64,000 bases of DNA, taken from assembly GCA_016715195.1 (NCBI GenBank), contig JADKBB010000065.1:1-64000 (forward strand). Reading direction: 5' to 3'. Every line of letters begins with the position of its first letter. Position 1 is the first letter of the stretch. The notes under the pieces are model-generated. The model was not told where the DNA came from and ran no database searches. It saw nothing but the letters and a program-made list of their open reading frames with translations. The position numbers and the translations under genes are program-made. This DNA is from Candidatus Villigracilis proximus (GTDB taxonomy: Bacteria; Chloroflexota; Anaerolineae; Anaerolineales; Villigracilaceae). This document shows, one piece after another, positions 26,011 to 34,118 of the stretch.

Positions 26011-26385
26011 CTAATAAACCAGTACGTTGGTCGCTTCAGCACATTCCTTTACAAATGTTGCTGCATTTACAATAACTGCACCCTTAATAAACTCTTTTTC
26101 CGGGTCAATCTGGCGGGATTTGACGCAAGGTCCGCATACCAGCAATTTGCCGCCGCTCTCAAGATAGATGTCTAGTAATTCTTTAAGTGGAGGAAAACCG
26201 GCCGCAAATACATGTTGGGCAATGCCTTCGCGAATTAACATCACGCCATTTGCCTGGAAACCAAGCACCACTTCCACATCAGAGGCCTGGGCGGCGGTTG
26301 CCATCACAAACGGGATCGTGGCGCGCTCTGGATCTTCCGGCCCATGTGTACACATCAAAATTAACTTTTCAGTTTTCTCTGTCAT
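26011..26385 (-). CDS. DsrE-family sulfur-transfer protein with CxxC motif
   Basis: A 124-residue protein from ATG 26385 (AGGAG site upstream). MCTHGPEDPERATIPF at residues 11-26 fits the DsrE fold. The candidate catalytic pair is C84 and C87 in VCGPC, so a disulfide or persulfide relay is possible. It is the first of three different DsrE proteins after a terminator-like hairpin (26445-26477). Confidence 0.85.
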   Translation of the reverse strand: MTEKTEKLILMCTHGPEDPERATIPFVMATAAQASDVEVVLGFQANGVMLIREGIAQHVFAAGFPPLKELLDIYLESGGKLLVCGPCVKSRQIDPEKEFIKGAVIVNAATFVKECAEATNVLVY

Positions 26386-26444
26386 GTTTACTCCTTTTTG
26401 CGAAAAAGACAAATCACATCGAAATCAGGTGGATTACAGTGCAA

Positions 26445-26477
26445 TAAAAAAAGCCCGCTGTTCAGCAGGCTTTTTTT
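26445..26477 (-). terminator. Rho-independent terminator between tusA and the dsrE genes
   Basis: A near-perfect GC-rich hairpin (AGCCTGCTGAACAGCGGGCT on the minus strand) is flanked by seven A on one side and seven T on the other. It lies right after the tusA stop. Partial read-through would set a high tusA to dsrE/lbp/hydrogenase ratio; alternatively the dsrE operon has its own promoter in 26386-26444. Confidence 0.8.
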
Positions 26478-26712
26478 ATTTAGTCCGTTTGATGAAAAAG
26501 GTGAATTTTCCGGCGTCCTCTTCATGTCCAACCAGTTCATGGCCGGTCTTGGATGTCCATGCTTGAATATCGGGCAATGATCCGGGGTCAGTCGCGATCA
26601 TTTTGAGTACCTGCCCAAGTTGAAGGCTGTCCACTGCTTTTTTGGTTTTCAAAATTGGCATTGGGCAAGCCAGGCCACTACAATCGAGTTCTTGATCAAA
26701 GTTAAAAGACAT
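26476..26712 (-). CDS. tusA: TusA-family sulfur carrier
   Basis: A 78-residue TusA protein with the hallmark DCSGLACPMPILKTKKA at residues 10-26. C16 of the CPMP motif carries the persulfide; an extra C11 is present. It has the usual TusA length. TusA accepts sulfane sulfur (from a rhodanese or cysteine desulfurase, neither seen here) and hands it to DsrE proteins. It follows the PocR-type regulator gene by 23 bases. Confidence 0.95.
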   Translation of the reverse strand: MSFNFDQELDCSGLACPMPILKTKKAVDSLQLGQVLKMIATDPGSLPDIQAWTSKTGHELVGHEEDAGKFTFFIKRTK

Positions 26713-26735
26713 TATTTTTTTCTCCTTAAGATTAT

Positions 26736-27482
26736 TTATTCAATGATGCTCATTTCGGCGATCTGCCGTAAACGGCCCATGAGATTAACACGTTCAGAGC
26801 TAATTTGTTCAAACGTACTTGCAACACGTTCCAACCACCCGCTGATCTGCGGAATCTTACGATCTCCCAGCACGGATATTTGTTTTGAGGCTTGCATCAA
26901 CAAATCCTGGCTGATGTGATACTTGCGAGCCAGCGCTTCAATGCGCAGATTCTCTTCTTCTGTTTCCGGCTTCTGTATGTAAAATTGCCCCGCGATCAAA
27001 ATGGCGATTAATTCCGACCGAACCTCTATGCGAGCACGCGCATACTGCAAGCCCGCATGACATGTTGTAAATTCCGGAGCAGCATCTTCCTGAGCGACCA
27101 ACCTGCCCCAAGACTCCAAGCAAGCCACACGGCCTTCATCACTGCCCATGATCAATTTGCAAAAATCACAGGAATTACTAATACGAGTCAGAGCATTTCC
27201 GTTTTTATCGGCAGTCACTGCACCAACCTGTGCGATCTCTGCAAAGACATCCTGCACGGGCTGCATACAATGCAGAGGCAGAATCCCCCCGGACAAAGGG
27301 ACTTCCGTTTCATTCAAACGGACAGTACCCTCAAGAACGTCATTTACATCACGCGCAGAAAAACGCCAATGTTGACCCACCTTTACACCAGTCAAGCGCC
27401 CGTCTTTGAGCATTCGATAGATTGTGGTGCGGTCTACATTTAGTAACTCTTGAACTTGCTTTGCAGTAAGAAGGTTTTCCAT
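26736..27482 (-). CDS. Transcriptional regulator: excisionase-type HTH plus PocR sensor domain
   Basis: A 248-residue protein from ATG 27482. Residues 3-52 form a MerR/excisionase-like HTH (LTAKQVQELLNVDRTTIYRM). Residues about 70-215 form a PocR-type sensory domain with C105, C108, C121 and C141, a set that could hold a metal or Fe-S cluster and sense redox state or a ligand. It is the first gene of the minus-strand sulfur/hydrogen run and its promoter side bears a 12-bp palindrome at 27488-27499, so it probably controls this operon and itself. Confidence 0.82.
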   Translation of the reverse strand: MENLLTAKQVQELLNVDRTTIYRMLKDGRLTGVKVGQHWRFSARDVNDVLEGTVRLNETEVPLSGGILPLHCMQPVQDVFAEIAQVGAVTADKNGNALTRISNSCDFCKLIMGSDEGRVACLESWGRLVAQEDAAPEFTTCHAGLQYARARIEVRSELIAILIAGQFYIQKPETEEENLRIEALARKYHISQDLLMQASKQISVLGDRKIPQISGWLERVASTFEQISSERVNLMGRLRQIAEMSIIE

Positions 27483-27487
27483 AATTT

Positions 27488-27499
27488 GCAATATATTGC
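27488..27499. promoter_or_regulatory. 12-bp palindrome upstream of the PocR regulator gene
   Basis: GCAATATATTGC is a perfect dyad 5 bases upstream of the regulator's start codon, so a bound protein would block translation initiation or early transcription. It is a candidate operator for autoregulation. The rest of the divergent 27500-27836 region is AT-rich; a TATAAT box at 27796-27801 may serve the plus-strand XRE-cupin gene. Confidence 0.35.
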
Positions 27500-27836
27500 T
27501 ATTGTTTGCCACTGTCTGCTATAGTGTATTCCTGCAGTCCGACCTAGCCTAGTACATTTTGTCAAATTTCAATGTGATAAATGTAACAAACACTCACCTT
27601 CTACTTGTTCAGTCATTAAAAATCTGCGTTCACACTGTACTTGCGTTCGGTGCAAGCTGTTCTATTGTTTTTTGCTTCGCGAGCACCTAAAAACAAATTG
27701 TCAGGTGGCCTTGATTAATTTTACTTTTTGTATGAACTATACATAATTTACACAAAAAAACAGTAAATATATAACATAAAAATTACATCTTGTACTATAA
27801 TATTGGTATAAGCTTAATGTATCAAAAGGCTATTTC

Positions 27837-28532
27837 ATGGCAGATAAAACCCATTATCTAAAAAACAACCAACCTGCACAAGCAAATAAAAGAGCGAGAA
27901 TGGAAGATCCAGGCAGCATGCCCAAACCAGATGATGCAATTAGTGTAGGTCAACGATTGCGGAAGATTCGCGGTCAACGTGGGCTGTCTATGCGCACCCT
28001 GGCTGAGATGAGTGGACTAAACATCAACACCTTGAGTTTGATTGAAAACGAGCGCACATCTCCCAGTGTAAGCACTTTGCAGCAATTGGCGCAAAGTCTG
28101 CACGTCTCTATCACTGAATTCTTCCAAACAAATCATGAGAGCAAGGAATTGGTTTACCAAAAACAGGGGCACCGTCCGCTTGTTTTGTTTGAACACAGCA
28201 CAATGGAAGACCTTGCGGCCGGAATGCCGCATTTTGGGGCTGAACCCTTAATCGTTACATTAAACCCCGGCGCTGACAGCGGCAAGAGCCCCATCGTCCA
28301 TACTGGACGAGAATTTGTCTACTGCATTGAAGGACATGTGAACTACACAGTAAACAATCAGGGGTATTTATTAGGGGCGGGAGACAGCCTTGTATTTGAA
28401 GCCTACCTTCCCCACCAATGGAAAAATCCTGACCGTACTTCCTCGCGTATTTTGCTAATGCTCTGCCCGATGGACGTTCGCGATAATGCAACAGAGCGCC
28501 ATTTCTTAATACAAGCGTATCCAACGCCATAA
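27837..28532 (+). CDS. XRE-family regulator with C-terminal cupin domain
   Basis: A 231-residue protein. Residues about 36-95 form an XRE-type HTH (LRKIRGQRGLSMRTLAEMSG then NINTLSLIENERTSP). Residues about 145-225 form a cupin domain for small-ligand sensing (VHTGREFVYCIEGHVNY, GAGDSLVFEA, LPHQWKNP). Such HTH-cupin proteins sense metabolites. It heads a plus-strand set of five genes to 30889 with short gaps and is divergent from the PocR regulator. Confidence 0.9.
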   Translation: MADKTHYLKNNQPAQANKRARMEDPGSMPKPDDAISVGQRLRKIRGQRGLSMRTLAEMSGLNINTLSLIENERTSPSVSTLQQLAQSLHVSITEFFQTNHESKELVYQKQGHRPLVLFEHSTMEDLAAGMPHFGAEPLIVTLNPGADSGKSPIVHTGREFVYCIEGHVNYTVNNQGYLLGAGDSLVFEAYLPHQWKNPDRTSSRILLMLCPMDVRDNATERHFLIQAYPTP

Positions 28533-28547
28533 TCAAGGAGATGTGAC

Positions 28548-28739
28548 ATGCAAACAAAGATTTTGTTGTCATGGTTGTTCGTTATTTCGCCAGTTTTATT
28601 AACTTTACTTGCGATCATTTCCAGCCGGCAAATGAGAGTAGACATCAAGTGGCTGCCATTTATGGAATTTGTAACACCAGCACTGATACTCAGCTGGGCA
28701 TTGACAATTTACTTTTTCCACAAAGCACAACCTGCCTGA
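28548..28739 (+). CDS. Small membrane protein, unknown
   Basis: A 63-residue protein with two hydrophobic spans (residues about 6-26 and 41-58) and a GGAG site before the ATG. It lies 15 bases after the XRE-cupin gene. No family recognised. Confidence 0.6.
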   Translation: MQTKILLSWLFVISPVLLTLLAIISSRQMRVDIKWLPFMEFVTPALILSWALTIYFFHKAQPA

Positions 28740-28831
28740 TTAACCGCACAACATTCAATACAACCAGCCGTTCTCCATGCATGGGAAACCCCAGGCAAAA
28801 AAGATGACTAGCAAAGAAAAGGAATTCAATA

Positions 28832-29410
28832 ATGAATAGAGCGATCTTTAATAAGCGCATTTACACCCTGCCAAATTTCACATCTGACGTAAAAAGTATC
28901 TTTGACCACATGGACTCTTTGCGCAGCGCAGCACGCGGCGGACGGATCAGCCATGCCTTCGCAGAAAAAATTATGATGGTCGTTACCAGCGTTAACGGGT
29001 GCCGCTATTGTTCCTACGGACATGCACGGGCGGCGCTGGCAGCTGGAATTCAAGATAGTGAACTGCAAAAGATCATGGCGCTTGAACTGGGAGACTTTCC
29101 AGAAAGCGAAGCAGTGGCCCTGACCTTCGCCCAACATTATGCCGAGTCGTGCTGTAAACCTGACCCTGCCGCCTGGCAACGTGTCACTTCATATTACGGT
29201 GAAGAAACCGCCAACGATATTATGACGTATTTGCGTATGATCACATTTGGAAATTTACTTGGCAATACTTTTGATGCCTTGCTCAGCCGCTTCACCGGCA
29301 AACCCGCTTCTGGCAGCAGTTTATGGACTGAAATAGGCGTGCTCTTGGGCGCTCTATGGATGCCCCCAACCAGATTGTTTCTCCAGCTATTCAAATCAAA
29401 AACGTTTTAG
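28832..29410 (+). CDS. Carboxymuconolactone decarboxylase/AhpD-like protein
   Basis: A 192-residue protein of the alkylhydroperoxidase-like fold. The active motif is NGCRYCSYGHARAAL at about residues 55-69: a Cys-x2-Cys pair and the downstream His typical of AhpD-like enzymes, which reduce disulfides or peroxides. The C-terminal about 35 residues are hydrophobic (LWTEIGVLLGALWMPPTRLF). It is flanked by the small membrane gene and the NifX-like gene. Its redox partner may be a lipoylated protein, as AhpD of Mycobacterium uses lipoamide; that link to the Lbp genes is only a suggestion. Confidence 0.82.
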   Translation: MNRAIFNKRIYTLPNFTSDVKSIFDHMDSLRSAARGGRISHAFAEKIMMVVTSVNGCRYCSYGHARAALAAGIQDSELQKIMALELGDFPESEAVALTFAQHYAESCCKPDPAAWQRVTSYYGEETANDIMTYLRMITFGNLLGNTFDALLSRFTGKPASGSSLWTEIGVLLGALWMPPTRLFLQLFKSKTF

Positions 29411-29449
29411 CCGGATTGCAAAATAAATTCAAATCAAGGAGATTTTTCA

Positions 29450-29848
29450 ATGAAAATTGCTGTGATAACCGATGATGGAAAAACCATCAGTCAACATTTT
29501 GGCCGCGCACAACACTACCTGGTCGCAACCGTGGAAAATGGTCAGATCGTGAACCGTGAAATGCGCGACAAACTGGGACATAATCATTTTTCAAATCAGC
29601 CGCATGAAGAGGAAAAGCCCGGTCAACCGCATGGGACAGATGCCGCTTCTCATAACAAGCATTTACAAATGTCTGAAGCCATCACCGATTGCGAAGCATT
29701 GCTATGCCGGGGGATGGGAACAGGCGCTTACGAAAGCATAAAAGCGCGTAATATTCGCCCAATGATTACAGATATTGCCGATGTTGACGAAGCCGTAATG
29801 GCATACGCAAACGGAAAGATCATTGACCACGTGGAAAAACTGCACTAA
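29450..29848 (+). CDS. NifX/NifB-associated (dinitrogenase FeMo-cofactor biosynthesis family) protein
   Basis: A 132-residue protein of the NifX/MTH1175-like fold: ITDDGKTISQHFGRAQHYLV at residues 5-24 and LLCRGMGTGAYESIKARNI near 86-104. It has a His/Glu-rich insert (about residues 47-75, many HxH-like positions) that could bind metal. No nif structural genes are present, so it is probably a metal-cluster carrier of unknown target, paired with the radical-SAM gene downstream. Confidence 0.85.
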   Translation: MKIAVITDDGKTISQHFGRAQHYLVATVENGQIVNREMRDKLGHNHFSNQPHEEEKPGQPHGTDAASHNKHLQMSEAITDCEALLCRGMGTGAYESIKARNIRPMITDIADVDEAVMAYANGKIIDHVEKLH

Positions 29849-29908
29849 CTTGGACCGTATCTTTAAAACAGAATGCCGATAAGCACAGATTTTTTTCGCA
29901 GATAAAAA

Positions 29909-30889
29909 ATGAAATATATCTTCGGCCCCGTCCCCTCTCGTCGTTTGGGTCAATCGCTGGGAATAGACACCATTCCGCTCAAGACCTGCAACTGGAATTG
30001 TGTCTATTGTCAGCTGGGGCGTTCCCTGCCGGTGACGAATCAGCGAAGCGAATATGTTCCAGCGAGAGACCTGCTCCTCGAAGCCGAACAGGTTCTCGGT
30101 TCATATCGAAACGGTGAAATTGACTGGGTAACTTTCGTTGGCTCAGGCGAACCAACTTTACATAGCCGTCTCGGTGAAATCATCCGCTCTATAAAAAAGA
30201 TCACACCACTTCCAGTGGCGGTCATTACCAATGGCTCCTTGTTATATCTGCCTGAAGTCCGGCAGGAATTAAGCATTGCGGATGCAGTGCTGCCAACGCT
30301 CGATGCAGGCACAGCGGAACTATATCGCAAGATCAACCGCCCGCACCCTGAGATTACATTTCAACGGCTTGTAGATGGCTTGATTGCATTTCGCAAAGAG
30401 TATCAAGGCAAGCTCTGGGTGGAGGTCATGTTGGTGCGCGGGCTAAACGACTCAACGCAGGCGCTTGAAAAAATTTCTGAAATTTTACAAAAGGTAAAAC
30501 CTGATGCTGTACACATCAACCTGCCAACGCGCCCGCCCGTTGAAACGTGGGTGCAGGCAACAAACGAGGAAGGCTTGATGCGGGCAATATCCATTTTTGG
30601 AAATATTGCCGAGGTGGTACATCCAGCCGAAGGGAGTTTTGATTTAAGCGGATATAAAAATATAGCCGAAGCCATCATAGGAATTATCACACGCCATCCA
30701 ATGCGACAGGACGAACTCGAAAGAACCCTCGCGCGTTGGCTGCCATATCAAGTAAAAGATGCATTGAGAAAATTAGAAACAAGCGGACTGGTACAGATTG
30801 TGGAACGAAACGGCTTTCAATTTTGGAGCACACCGCCCGCATACTACCCGAATGATAAACAAAGCCAGCGAACCAATCCAAAAAAATAA
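29909..30889 (+). CDS. Radical SAM protein of the COG0731 type
   Basis: A 326-residue radical-SAM protein. FGPVPSRRLGQSLGID at residues 5-20 is followed by the cluster motif C-x3-C-x2-C (CNWNCVYC) near 28-35. GSGEPTLH marks the SAM-binding region near 76. The C-terminal about 75 residues look like a winged-helix domain (HPMRQDELERTLARWLP). This family often neighbours NifX-like genes. Substrate unknown. Confidence 0.85.
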   Translation: MKYIFGPVPSRRLGQSLGIDTIPLKTCNWNCVYCQLGRSLPVTNQRSEYVPARDLLLEAEQVLGSYRNGEIDWVTFVGSGEPTLHSRLGEIIRSIKKITPLPVAVITNGSLLYLPEVRQELSIADAVLPTLDAGTAELYRKINRPHPEITFQRLVDGLIAFRKEYQGKLWVEVMLVRGLNDSTQALEKISEILQKVKPDAVHINLPTRPPVETWVQATNEEGLMRAISIFGNIAEVVHPAEGSFDLSGYKNIAEAIIGIITRHPMRQDELERTLARWLPYQVKDALRKLETSGLVQIVERNGFQFWSTPPAYYPNDKQSQRTNPKK

Positions 30890-30957
30890 ATAACAATTAA
30901 GCTCATCACATACAATCCGGATAAACACATCAGTCAACACGCAGCAAGGAGTAAAAA

Positions 30958-32142
30958 GTGAAACGGTATCACATCATAACTTCCATTTTTTTTCTTATTA
31001 GTCTATTCATCGCTCCCATTACGCACGCACAAGCACAGCAAAACCTGCCGGTGGTGCGCGCCATACTTTTTTATTCCCCCACCTGCCCGCATTGCCAACA
31101 AGTCATTAACGAAACCCTGCTGCCCATGATGGAACAATACGGACAGCAGCTTCAGATCATTGGACTTGATGTTACCCAGCAAAATGGTCAGACCCTATTT
31201 TTATCTGCATTGCAAAAATTTAACTTGCAACAAGGCGGCGTTCCCTTCCTGGTCATTGACGATACCTATCTGATCGGATCATTGGACATCCCGGAAAAAT
31301 TCCCCGGTCTGGTCGAATCTTATCTAACACAGGGCGGCGTAGACTGGCCTGATATTCCCGGACTAAGCGAAGCCATCGCCCAAACTACACAAGCGGATGC
31401 CGCAACTGCCGCCGCTTCTACGCAAACAGAAACGCTTCAAACGACCCCCGAGCCTGCCCCTGCTTCCTCAACAGTTACCGCCCCGATAGCCACTCCGGGA
31501 CTCACCGCCCACGATGTCCAAACTTCCAACTGGCAGGAAAATTTTTCCCGCGACCCCATCGGCAATACAATCGCCGTTATTGTTCTCGTGCTCATGCTTG
31601 CATCCATTGTATCGACTATTTTCATTTTCCGAAAAACACATAACCTGTCACTAAAAAGTAACTGGGCATGGGTCATTCCCGGGTTATGCGTCATAGGCTT
31701 CGGCGTGGCTGGCTACCTTGCTTACGTGGAAACATCTCAAGTTACCGCCGTCTGTGGCCCCGTGGGAGACTGCAACACCGTACAACAAAGCGAATACGCG
31801 CGTCTCTTTGGCATTCTACCCATCGGCGTGCTGGGACTGCTGGGATATGTAGCGATCAGCATCAGTTGGATACTCGCCCGATATACCAGAGGCTGGCACG
31901 CAGATATGGCGTCCATATCTCTGTTTGCTGTAATTGTTTTTGGCACGCTATTTTCAGCCTACCTGACCTTTCTTGAACCCTTTGTCATTGGCGCAACCTG
32001 CGCCTGGTGCCTAACGTCCGCCATATTAATGACCGTCCTGATGCTGCTCTCTGCCGGCCCCGCAAAAACATCCCTCTCCAAACTCACACATCCCCGGTCT
32101 CTGCACCATAAAGACGGGCGGACAGAAATAGATGATGATTAA
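30958..32142 (+). CDS. Thioredoxin-VKOR fusion, disulfide-bond forming membrane protein
   Basis: A 394-residue protein beginning at GTG 30958 with an AAGGAG site. Residues 1-26 form a signal peptide. The thioredoxin-like domain has C43 and C46 (SPTCPHCQQV). A Thr/Ala/Pro linker (about 140-185) leads to a VKOR domain with four or five membrane spans: the loop pair CGPVGDCNTVQQSEYA and the active CAWC near the end. Together they would oxidise periplasmic thiols and pass electrons to quinone. The order Trx-VKOR is the reverse of the more usual VKOR-Trx fusion. Such oxidative folding helps exported hydrogenase or lipoproteins. Confidence 0.88.
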   Translation: MKRYHIITSIFFLISLFIAPITHAQAQQNLPVVRAILFYSPTCPHCQQVINETLLPMMEQYGQQLQIIGLDVTQQNGQTLFLSALQKFNLQQGGVPFLVIDDTYLIGSLDIPEKFPGLVESYLTQGGVDWPDIPGLSEAIAQTTQADAATAAASTQTETLQTTPEPAPASSTVTAPIATPGLTAHDVQTSNWQENFSRDPIGNTIAVIVLVLMLASIVSTIFIFRKTHNLSLKSNWAWVIPGLCVIGFGVAGYLAYVETSQVTAVCGPVGDCNTVQQSEYARLFGILPIGVLGLLGYVAISISWILARYTRGWHADMASISLFAVIVFGTLFSAYLTFLEPFVIGATCAWCLTSAILMTVLMLLSAGPAKTSLSKLTHPRSLHHKDGRTEIDDD

Positions 32143-32411
32143 AAATCACAGTCTCCACATTTTCTCCAGAGATGGGAATCTGCCAATTGAGCTAAATATC
32201 ATTCGTCATCTTTTTAACATTATTATTCAACGTCAACAATGGATAGGTTTTTTACCGCTGAGGCCTTGAGACCGCTGGGCAATACCTTTCAAAAAGCTCT
32301 ATGAACTCATGCCTCCACGGTTAGAAATGGCCGTGGAAATTCCAGTGATCATTACACTTATTTCTCTTCAACCAACAAATGGAATTATTGCAAAATCTGT
32401 GACATTTGTCA

Positions 32412-32441
32412 TTGACAAGTGGATTTGCGGGAGTATATACT
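32412..32441 (+). promoter_or_regulatory. Predicted sigma-70 promoter of the SPFH/S24 cassette
   Basis: TTGACA at 32412-32417 and TATACT at 32436-32441 are separated by 18 bases. The preceding 32143-32411 stretch shows no gene I can support. Its position makes any start codon before about 32450 impossible for the next gene. Confidence 0.5.
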
Positions 32442-32481
32442 AAATTTACATAAACCAGACTTAAATTGCTCGTCAAAAGGG

Positions 32482-32997
32482 ATGGCAACCCATATGGAGG
32501 TGATTAGCAACATTTTTGCAAATCTCAACACACTCCTCGACAAATACCTGTTTTGGACGGTAGTAGTTGCGCTTTTAATTGCCAATGTATTCATGGCAAT
32601 TAAATGGATACAGAAGAATACAACTCAACAAATAAAACAAAGAGGGGAAAACAGCACATCAATATGGGCACGTTCACTAGGCCACTCCCTGTATTTTTTC
32701 TTATTATCACTCTCGATCCAAGCCACTCTACTTGCTGTTTTTTACTTTTCTCATTCTGTAATTCTTCGATGGGTTGAGTTTTTTGTTGTTACGTGCGGAA
32801 TAACCTATCTGGCTACCAACAGAATAAGCGGAAGGCGCGGTTTATACATTTCTGCAGGGCATTTGGGGATACTGCTAATTGGCTGGGTCTACGGTAGCTG
32901 GCTTGGATTATTCCTGATATCCGCTCCATTATTCGCAGTGCTTTACTACTGGGCGTATTGTCTTGCGCAGGTGGTCATCCCTGCTTCCAATCCCTGA
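32482..32997 (+). CDS. Membrane protein of unknown function, first gene of the SPFH/S24 cassette
   Basis: About 171 residues from ATG 32482 (or 32494). Four hydrophobic spans lie near LFWTVVVALLIANVFMAI, LGHSLYFFLLSLSIQATLLA, ILRWVEFFVVTCGITYLA and the ILLIGWVYGSWLGLFLISA region. Its end overlaps the start of the next gene by up to 35 bases, suggesting coupling. No family recognised. It could be a membrane partner of the SPFH-like proteins. Confidence 0.65.
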   Translation: MATHMEVISNIFANLNTLLDKYLFWTVVVALLIANVFMAIKWIQKNTTQQIKQRGENSTSIWARSLGHSLYFFLLSLSIQATLLAVFYFSHSVILRWVEFFVVTCGITYLATNRISGRRGLYISAGHLGILLIGWVYGSWLGLFLISAPLFAVLYYWAYCLAQVVIPASNP

Positions 32998-34114
32998 CGA
33001 TTCTAAAGAATCTTTGCAAAGATTCAAGATGCTGGTTTGGTATCTATGGGGAGTTCAATTTCCAATCTGGGTTATAAACAAAGAAACTGACCGCACTGCC
33101 GAAGAGCGAATTAACGGGGATTTTTTCAAAACGTTTGGCTCGCCGGGCATGATTTGGGCGCAATCACATCAAGCAGTTGGAATAACATCCGGAACCCGGT
33201 TTTCTCGTGTTGACGGTCCTGGCGTAATTTACACACAACCCTTTGAACGCCCCCATGAAATTATAGATCTTAGACCCCAGATCCGCACCTCACTGATCGA
33301 ATCAATTTCCCAGGATGGAATTCCATATCAAGCCAGATTATTGGCGGTATTTTCTATAGACAATGCTGTTTGGACAAATGAGGAGTACAGCGCTTTACGC
33401 CTTAAGAACAGTCTCTTGCGAGGCGCTCAAAAACCAGATCGCAAGAGTGGGAATTATCAATACTCCCGCAGTCGTGTTACCGCAGCCCTAAGTATCGAAA
33501 GCGTGAAATATTCCATTCACGAAACAAAAAGTCATCCCATTATATACTGGGATCAATGGGCGCTGGCAGTTGCAGAAGAAGCAGCACGAAAAGAGCTTTC
33601 GATATATCCGCTAAATGAATTATGGAGACCAATAAAAGACAAGCAGGATTTAAATCCCCTGGACATTATTGCGCAAAATATAAAGAACAACACATCCCAA
33701 CAATTAAAAATTCATGGAATTAGCCTGATCGCGGCCAGGATTATTAATTTCCAGTTTGACAGCGATGAATCCAAAGTTATCTTACAGCAGCAAATTGACA
33801 ACTGGAGATCTTACATAGAGCAGGACATTTCGCAAACAAAATCCCATGCTGATGCCCAGTTAGTAAATATTAAAGAAAGCGCCGCCGCCTATGCGCGCTC
33901 AAACCTGCTGGCATCCATTGCAGATGGACTGGAAAAAATCAGCAATGCGCATCCGAATCTTCCCAAAAAATATGTTGTAGCCATGCAGCTTATTACCGCT
34001 CTCGAAAACTCACTGCACCAGCAATTGCAAACGGAAGATAAAAGTGAAGAAAACAGTAAATTAGAAGCGCTTCGATCATTACTTGGCAACACCCCCCCAC
34101 CGCCACAGAGATAA
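32963..34114 (+). CDS. SPFH/band-7-like protein (first of a pair)
   Basis: Up to 383 residues; start uncertain (TTG 32963 or ATG 33029). The centre shares GTRFSRVDGPGV and IDLRPQIRT with the next gene's GTRFSRVVGPGI and VDLRPQTYQ, a pattern of SPFH/prohibitin-like domains. The C-terminal region (about 290-350) is Ala/Gln/Lys-rich and predicted helical. No long membrane span is visible. It probably oligomerises with its paralogue. Function unknown. Confidence 0.7.
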   Translation: MRRWSSLLPIPDDSKESLQRFKMLVWYLWGVQFPIWVINKETDRTAEERINGDFFKTFGSPGMIWAQSHQAVGITSGTRFSRVDGPGVIYTQPFERPHEIIDLRPQIRTSLIESISQDGIPYQARLLAVFSIDNAVWTNEEYSALRLKNSLLRGAQKPDRKSGNYQYSRSRVTAALSIESVKYSIHETKSHPIIYWDQWALAVAEEAARKELSIYPLNELWRPIKDKQDLNPLDIIAQNIKNNTSQQLKIHGISLIAARIINFQFDSDESKVILQQQIDNWRSYIEQDISQTKSHADAQLVNIKESAAAYARSNLLASIADGLEKISNAHPNLPKKYVVAMQLITALENSLHQQLQTEDKSEENSKLEALRSLLGNTPPPPQR

Positions 34115-34118
34115 AAAT

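Noticed and set aside
32419..32481. Start of the membrane protein at 32419
   Set aside because: It lies inside the TTGACA/TATACT promoter, so translation must begin later, at 32482 or 32494.
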